DNA of 35,179 nt, taken from Apostichopus parvimensis. Lineage: Eukaryota > Echinodermata > Holothuroidea > Aspidochirotida > Stichopodidae. The stretch lies in assembly GCA_000934455.1 (NCBI GenBank), contig KN885177.1:81363-116541 (forward strand), read 5' to 3'. The notes under the pieces were generated by a model, which worked only from the letters and a program-made list of their open reading frames with translations, made no database searches and had not been told where the DNA came from. Each line of letters begins with the position of its first letter. The first letter of the stretch is position 1. Of the stretch, positions 32,801 to 35,179 are shown piece by piece. Both the position numbers and the translations under genes were made by a program.

Positions 32801-33229
32801 TCAACCACAGTGGTATGTGGGTCCTCCCCCCACCCCCCACCCCCATCCCCCACCCCCCAGAAACAAAAAAGGAAAATTTTAGACATGAAACAGTGCATTC
32901 TGAGGCATATTTAGGTTATAAATTAGGGCTTTAAGTAGGTGAACACATAAGGTTGTGCTATTCATTAGTTTTAATTGTGTGGGCTTGAAAAGAGGGCGGG
33001 GCGGGGGGGGAGGGGTTGTACATCCTCTCAGCCCTATCATATTGGTAACTTGTGAATTGATTCTTTACATTGTACACATTATATGGTTTGGTTGTCTTTC
33101 TCTTCTCAGGGCTACTTTGACACCCTCAGAACAGAGGTATATTACCACAACATTGCAATCACAAACGTTTGCCCTGGTCCAGTAGCCACCAGAATTATTG
33201 AAAATGCAGTGCAAAAGGACTTTCATCAG
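26655..33229 (+). CDS. DHRS7: DHRS7-like short-chain dehydrogenase/reductase, 5' part of gene (5 exons)
   Basis: The coding join is 26655-26835, 28170-28252, 29808-29981, 31016-31255 and 33110-33229, continuing past the window. All borders are AG/GT with matching phases, giving 266 residues. The ATG at 26655 has a good context (A at -3, G at +4). Residues 7-44 are very hydrophobic, a membrane anchor, followed by SDGDVMLMYYEMFG, a DHRS7-specific segment. The Rossmann fold shows TGGSGGLG (71-78), TARR (after beta-2), NNSG (152-155), catalytic Asn177, Ser205, Tyr218 and Lys222, and CPGPV (247-251). SDR enzymes carry out NAD(P)-dependent oxidation or reduction; vertebrate DHRS7 is an ER-membrane enzyme reported to act on steroids and retinoids. 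Human DHRS7 is 339 residues, so about 70 C-terminal residues lie downstream. Confusion with DHRS7B/C is possible but less likely given the N-terminus. Confidence 0.87.
26836..28169 (+). other. Intron 1 of DHRS7-like gene
   Basis: 1,334 bp, dominated in its second half by the minisatellite at 27571-28045. The rest is AT-rich with no coding signal. Confidence 0.75.
27571..28045 (+). repeat. Minisatellite, about 34-bp unit with 105-bp higher-order repeat
   Basis: The unit is close to AGACTGAGAGTACTCACTGC followed by AGACTTGAATTGAT, repeated about 13 times with trimmed copies. Near the right side a three-unit block of 105 bp is itself duplicated (from 27791 and from 27896, nearly identical), which shows more recent expansion. 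A 73-codon frame across it reads the 35-residue translation of that block twice and is an artefact of the repeat, not a gene. Confidence 0.93.
28170..28252 (+). CDS. DHRS7: DHRS7-like exon 2: cofactor-binding glycine motif
   Basis: The acceptor TTTCATTGCAG ends at 28169. The donor AAG|GTTTGC is weaker than usual. This 83-bp exon encodes KDKVVWITGGSGGLGEG and the start of the following helix, the NAD(P)-binding turn. It is too short for simple ORF calling; phase and motif support it. Confidence 0.87.
28253..29807 (+). other. Intron 2 of DHRS7-like gene
   Basis: 1,555 bp. It contains the SINE-like unit at 29172-29409 and a short minus-strand frame at 29446-29652. The rest is AT-rich. Confidence 0.75.
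29172..29409 (+). mobile_element. SINE-like unit, probably tRNA-derived
   Basis: TGTTCGAGTCA (29223-29233) resembles a Pol III B-box. Downstream comes a body with paired stretches: GGCTTTGATAAGCC (29340-29353) and ATCCTGC-TT-GCAGGA (29372-29387). It ends in the simple tail TACATACATAC. A 15-bp word TGCCTTTCAATCATA is duplicated at the left (29177 and 29200). The 5' end and target duplication are not clear, and no SINE family is assigned. Confidence 0.55.
29808..29981 (+). CDS. DHRS7: DHRS7-like exon 3: Rossmann beta2-beta3
   Basis: The acceptor CTCCTTGGCAG ends at 29807 and the donor AAA|GTAAAG follows 29981. The exon has 58 whole codons beginning GAKLILTARRESELERVK. The TARR pair after beta-2 suggests NADP(H) preference by family rule. 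The segment LPMD/MPMDGTD matches the position of the conserved Asp that contacts the adenine ring. Confidence 0.88.
29982..31015 (+). other. Intron 3 of DHRS7-like gene
   Basis: 1,034 bp of AT-rich sequence. A frame at 30376-30651 lacks an ATG start but carries a short FKBP-resembling peptide near its end (see findings). There is no splice support for it. Confidence 0.7.
31016..31255 (+). CDS. DHRS7: DHRS7-like exon 4: catalytic core
   Basis: The acceptor TTTCGTTGCAG ends at 31015 and the donor AAT|GTAAGT follows 31255. Its 80 codons hold IDILVNNSGRSQRS, LNLLG with the catalytic Asn, CILPHMIENKQGHIVNISS with the catalytic Ser, and SYSASKFGMN with the Tyr-x-x-x-Lys pair. All four catalytic residues sit in this one symmetric exon. 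Confidence 0.92.
31256..33109 (+). other. Intron 4 of DHRS7-like gene
   Basis: 1,854 bp. It holds the minisatellite at 31427-31617, a possible hAT terminus relic (GGGGCAGATCCAGGATTTTA, 32741-32760), a C-rich tract at 32825-32860 and a G-rich tract at about 32998-33015. Confidence 0.7.
31427..31617 (+). repeat. Minisatellite, about 28-30-bp unit, six to seven copies
   Basis: Units such as GGGGCACTGTTGGAATGCC followed by TTCATGTTA alternate with a variant containing GAGCATTTGTCTGAATGCC. The alternation suggests an older two-unit period. Intronic and non-coding. Confidence 0.85.
33110..33229 (+). CDS. DHRS7: DHRS7-like exon 5: region after the active site
   Basis: The acceptor TCTCTTCTCAG ends at 33109 and the donor CAG|GTTGGG follows 33229. 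Its 40 codons encode GYFDTLRTEVYYHNIAITNV, then CPGPVATRIIENAV. The CPGPV segment closes over the cofactor nicotinamide in SDRs. The reading frame stays open to a stop at about 33266, but homologs have at least one more exon, which I do not find before the window ends. Confidence 0.85.
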
Positions 33230-33279
33230 GTTGGGTGTTTTTTTTATCTATTTATTATTACGTCTTGATATTGAACACT

Positions 33280-33725
33280 GTTATACATGGCCCTACAGCA
33301 TTCTCGGTCGCCGTACCTGATCTATGGAACGTGCTACCTTCCGGAATTTGCATGATCACAGACTTCACCTCCTAGTCACACCTGAAAACGCATCTCTTTC
33401 AAGAGCACTATAATGATGGTTTCTAGGATTTTTGAGATTTTATGATGTTCTGTCGTGTTGTTTTTTAGGTTCTAGCTTCAATTGGAATTTTCACTTTTTA
33501 GTATTCAAATTGTAGATTTTGTAGTCAATCTGTTTTATCGCTTTACTCTTCACCAGTGGTTTTAATCTTTTTTTGATCTCATATTCCTGTATATATCTGT
33601 ATATGGTATATGTATTAACTGTTTTATGTATTTACTGTTTTATGTCATTGTATATTCTAGATTGTTTGTAAAGCGCACAGATGCATTGCGCATAGTGCGC
33701 TATATAAGATTTTATTTACATTACA
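33280..33725 (+). pseudogene. L2/CR1-like LINE 3' remnant
   Basis: From 33289 the frame reads GPTAFSVAVPDLWNVLPSGI, matching the common LINE ORF2 ending GxRAFSVAAPxLWNSLP. Further on, in a shifted frame and after a stop, SHLKTHLFQEHY follows (about 33373-33410), again as in such ORFs. The end carries GTAAAGCGC, TGCGCTATATAAG and a TTTATTTACATTACAT tail (33669-33725), a layout typical of L2/CR1-like 3' ends. It is 5'-truncated and broken by stops and frame shifts, and sits just after exon 5. Confidence 0.75.
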
Positions 33726-35179
33726 TAGAGGATCACTCCATTTTCACAGAGATTACCAAAAAAACGAAAACTGTCAGCAACAAAGCCTTGTTGTTTCATA
33801 AGGAACCACATTCATTCAAATCAAATCTGTAAGAGGTAGTAACACTGTATTTCTTTCTAAGACTATATACGATACAAAGCCTGAGTTTATGTAAGCTTAA
33901 AAGATTCTCATGTCATTGTCTTTAGCATAACCCTGTTGTCAGGGGGTCGATCAAAATAAAACTCTTAGATGAACTACTTAATCTCTTATTATGCAACTGC
34001 AGTATCTCATTTGCATAAATGTGTGTATAACAATAGACCTAGTACTAGTGGTCATAACTTTAAATTCCTTGGGCGGTGTTTGGAATGTTGCCTCTGTGAA
34101 AAATTAGGCATAGAGATAATCACTTCGCTCTGAGACGTCCCGCTGTAGATATTGGGAGACGATTCGGTCGGGGACCAGCACAGTAAAATAGTCGTGATTT
34201 TGGAGTGAAAGTCAACTTTTTGAGTGAACCAGGTTTTGGATTGGAGCCTTGACCTGTTAGTTTGTTTAATAGATTATTATATTAAGTCACAGGGAATAAG
34301 AATTCGTGGATATCAATTTGCGGGGGATGAAAATTTCGTGTTTATTAATTCAAGGGAAATTAAAGTTTGCGTTAATTGCTTTATGAGAAAATAAATTTGT
34401 GTACGAAAAGTACATCGACAAATTTACAAGAAATTGGCTTCTTTCACATAAAATTTGTATGATGTTATTTAAATTCTTGACATGTGTAAATTCAAGAATA
34501 CCTATGGACTCTGACACATGTAAAAAAGTGTGAAAGTGTGTTTCTAACCTGTGGCAAACCTGTGACATTCCAACTTAGAGAAAAGATATAAATATTTTTT
34601 TAATAAACATCCAGTGTTTTTTTCAAAGGGTCAGTTCACACATTTTCACACAACGGATTTCTTGTCACACATTCTTGTGTCAAATCTGTGTTTTGGGAAT
34701 TCCATAAATATTTCCCATGAAAAACCTATGACAACCTGTGACAATGAATGAAAATAGGCAAAACTGTGTCAACGTGCCTCAAAATCACTCGTTCTCATTC
34801 AAAACGCCATGGGTATTTCTTTTTTTGGTATATAGTGCAGGATAGGCCGGATTCGTAGACTCGATTTTAAACGTATAACAAAGGTAAGACAATAGAAAGG
34901 TCTTCAGTGTGCAATAACAGGTATTAACAAAACACACATACATGTACACACACACGCACAAACGAGAGAAAACCTTGCTACTGTATATACACTCTTCAAA
35001 AAGGAATAAATGAAACAAAAAAAGGAATATTCACAAGTTTTACATAAAAATTGATAGATCTAATTAAGTCAGTCCTGTAAATGAGACAAGGTTAGATGTA
35101 TTAAATGGGCTAGTTAGTTACACAAAACATAAAACCCGATTGCTAGCCATGTTTGTAAAAGCTTTATTGTAATCATATT
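33726..35179 (+). other. Continuation of DHRS7-like intron, no further exon found
   Basis: AT-rich sequence. I looked for the conserved C-terminal SDR7 segment (SR-C-rich helix, then VWISxQP-like motif) in all + frames and did not see it. A segment at 34841-34883 lies between an AG and a GTAAG, but its translations do not resemble the family. The remaining exon(s) are therefore probably beyond 35179. Confidence 0.55.

Noticed and set aside
34841..34883. AG...GTAAG-bounded segment as the next DHRS7 exon
   Set aside because: It has no similarity to the DHRS7 C-terminus in any frame, and one frame has an early stop.
1..35179. CRISPR array, operon or phage-type system
   Set aside because: Spliced genes, intron signals and eukaryotic transposons show animal DNA; the tandem arrays are minisatellites without unique spacers.

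Overview
The window is animal nuclear DNA. It is AT-rich and has small GC-richer exons with GT-AG introns, long non-coding stretches, homopolymer G/C tracts, minisatellites and many transposon remnants. Frequent TAGGCCTA-type motifs, the repeat types and the two genes suggest a marine invertebrate deuterostome, with an echinoderm as my best guess. That guess is inference; nothing in the window names the species.

Two genes are supported, both on the + strand. The first (1112-5799) is the 3' part of a synaptotagmin-14/16-type gene. Five exons with compatible splice phases encode an acidic linker, a C2A domain, a serine-rich linker and a C2B domain ending in a WHxL motif, then a stop. Its 5' exons lie left of the window. 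The second (26655-33229 and onward) is the 5' part of a DHRS7-type short-chain dehydrogenase/reductase. Five exons give a membrane-anchoring N-terminus, the TGxxxGxG cofactor motif and the Asn-Ser-Tyr-Lys catalytic set. The last roughly 70 residues lie right of the window.

About 20.8 kb separates the two genes and holds no gene I can recognise. It contains two short hAT-type elements with perfect 8-bp target duplications (9316-9690, 13071-13421), two copies of one TTAA-flanked miniature element (15165-15358, 24148-24520), a large foldback/palindrome block (12352-12744), a tRNA-derived sequence with a duplicated T-arm (17416-17511), a decayed LINE 3' end (10619-10852) and several local duplications. 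The DHRS7 introns carry a higher-order minisatellite, a second minisatellite, a SINE-like unit and an L2/CR1-like LINE tail.

The two genes are not known to work together: one is a calcium-independent membrane-trafficking C2 protein, the other a membrane-associated oxidoreductase. Human SYT16 and DHRS7 both map to 14q23, so the neighbourhood may keep an old linkage. I found no clear new biological system. The most useful leads are the linkage, the miniature elements, the palindrome and one unexplained basic ORF on the minus strand (13649-13981).
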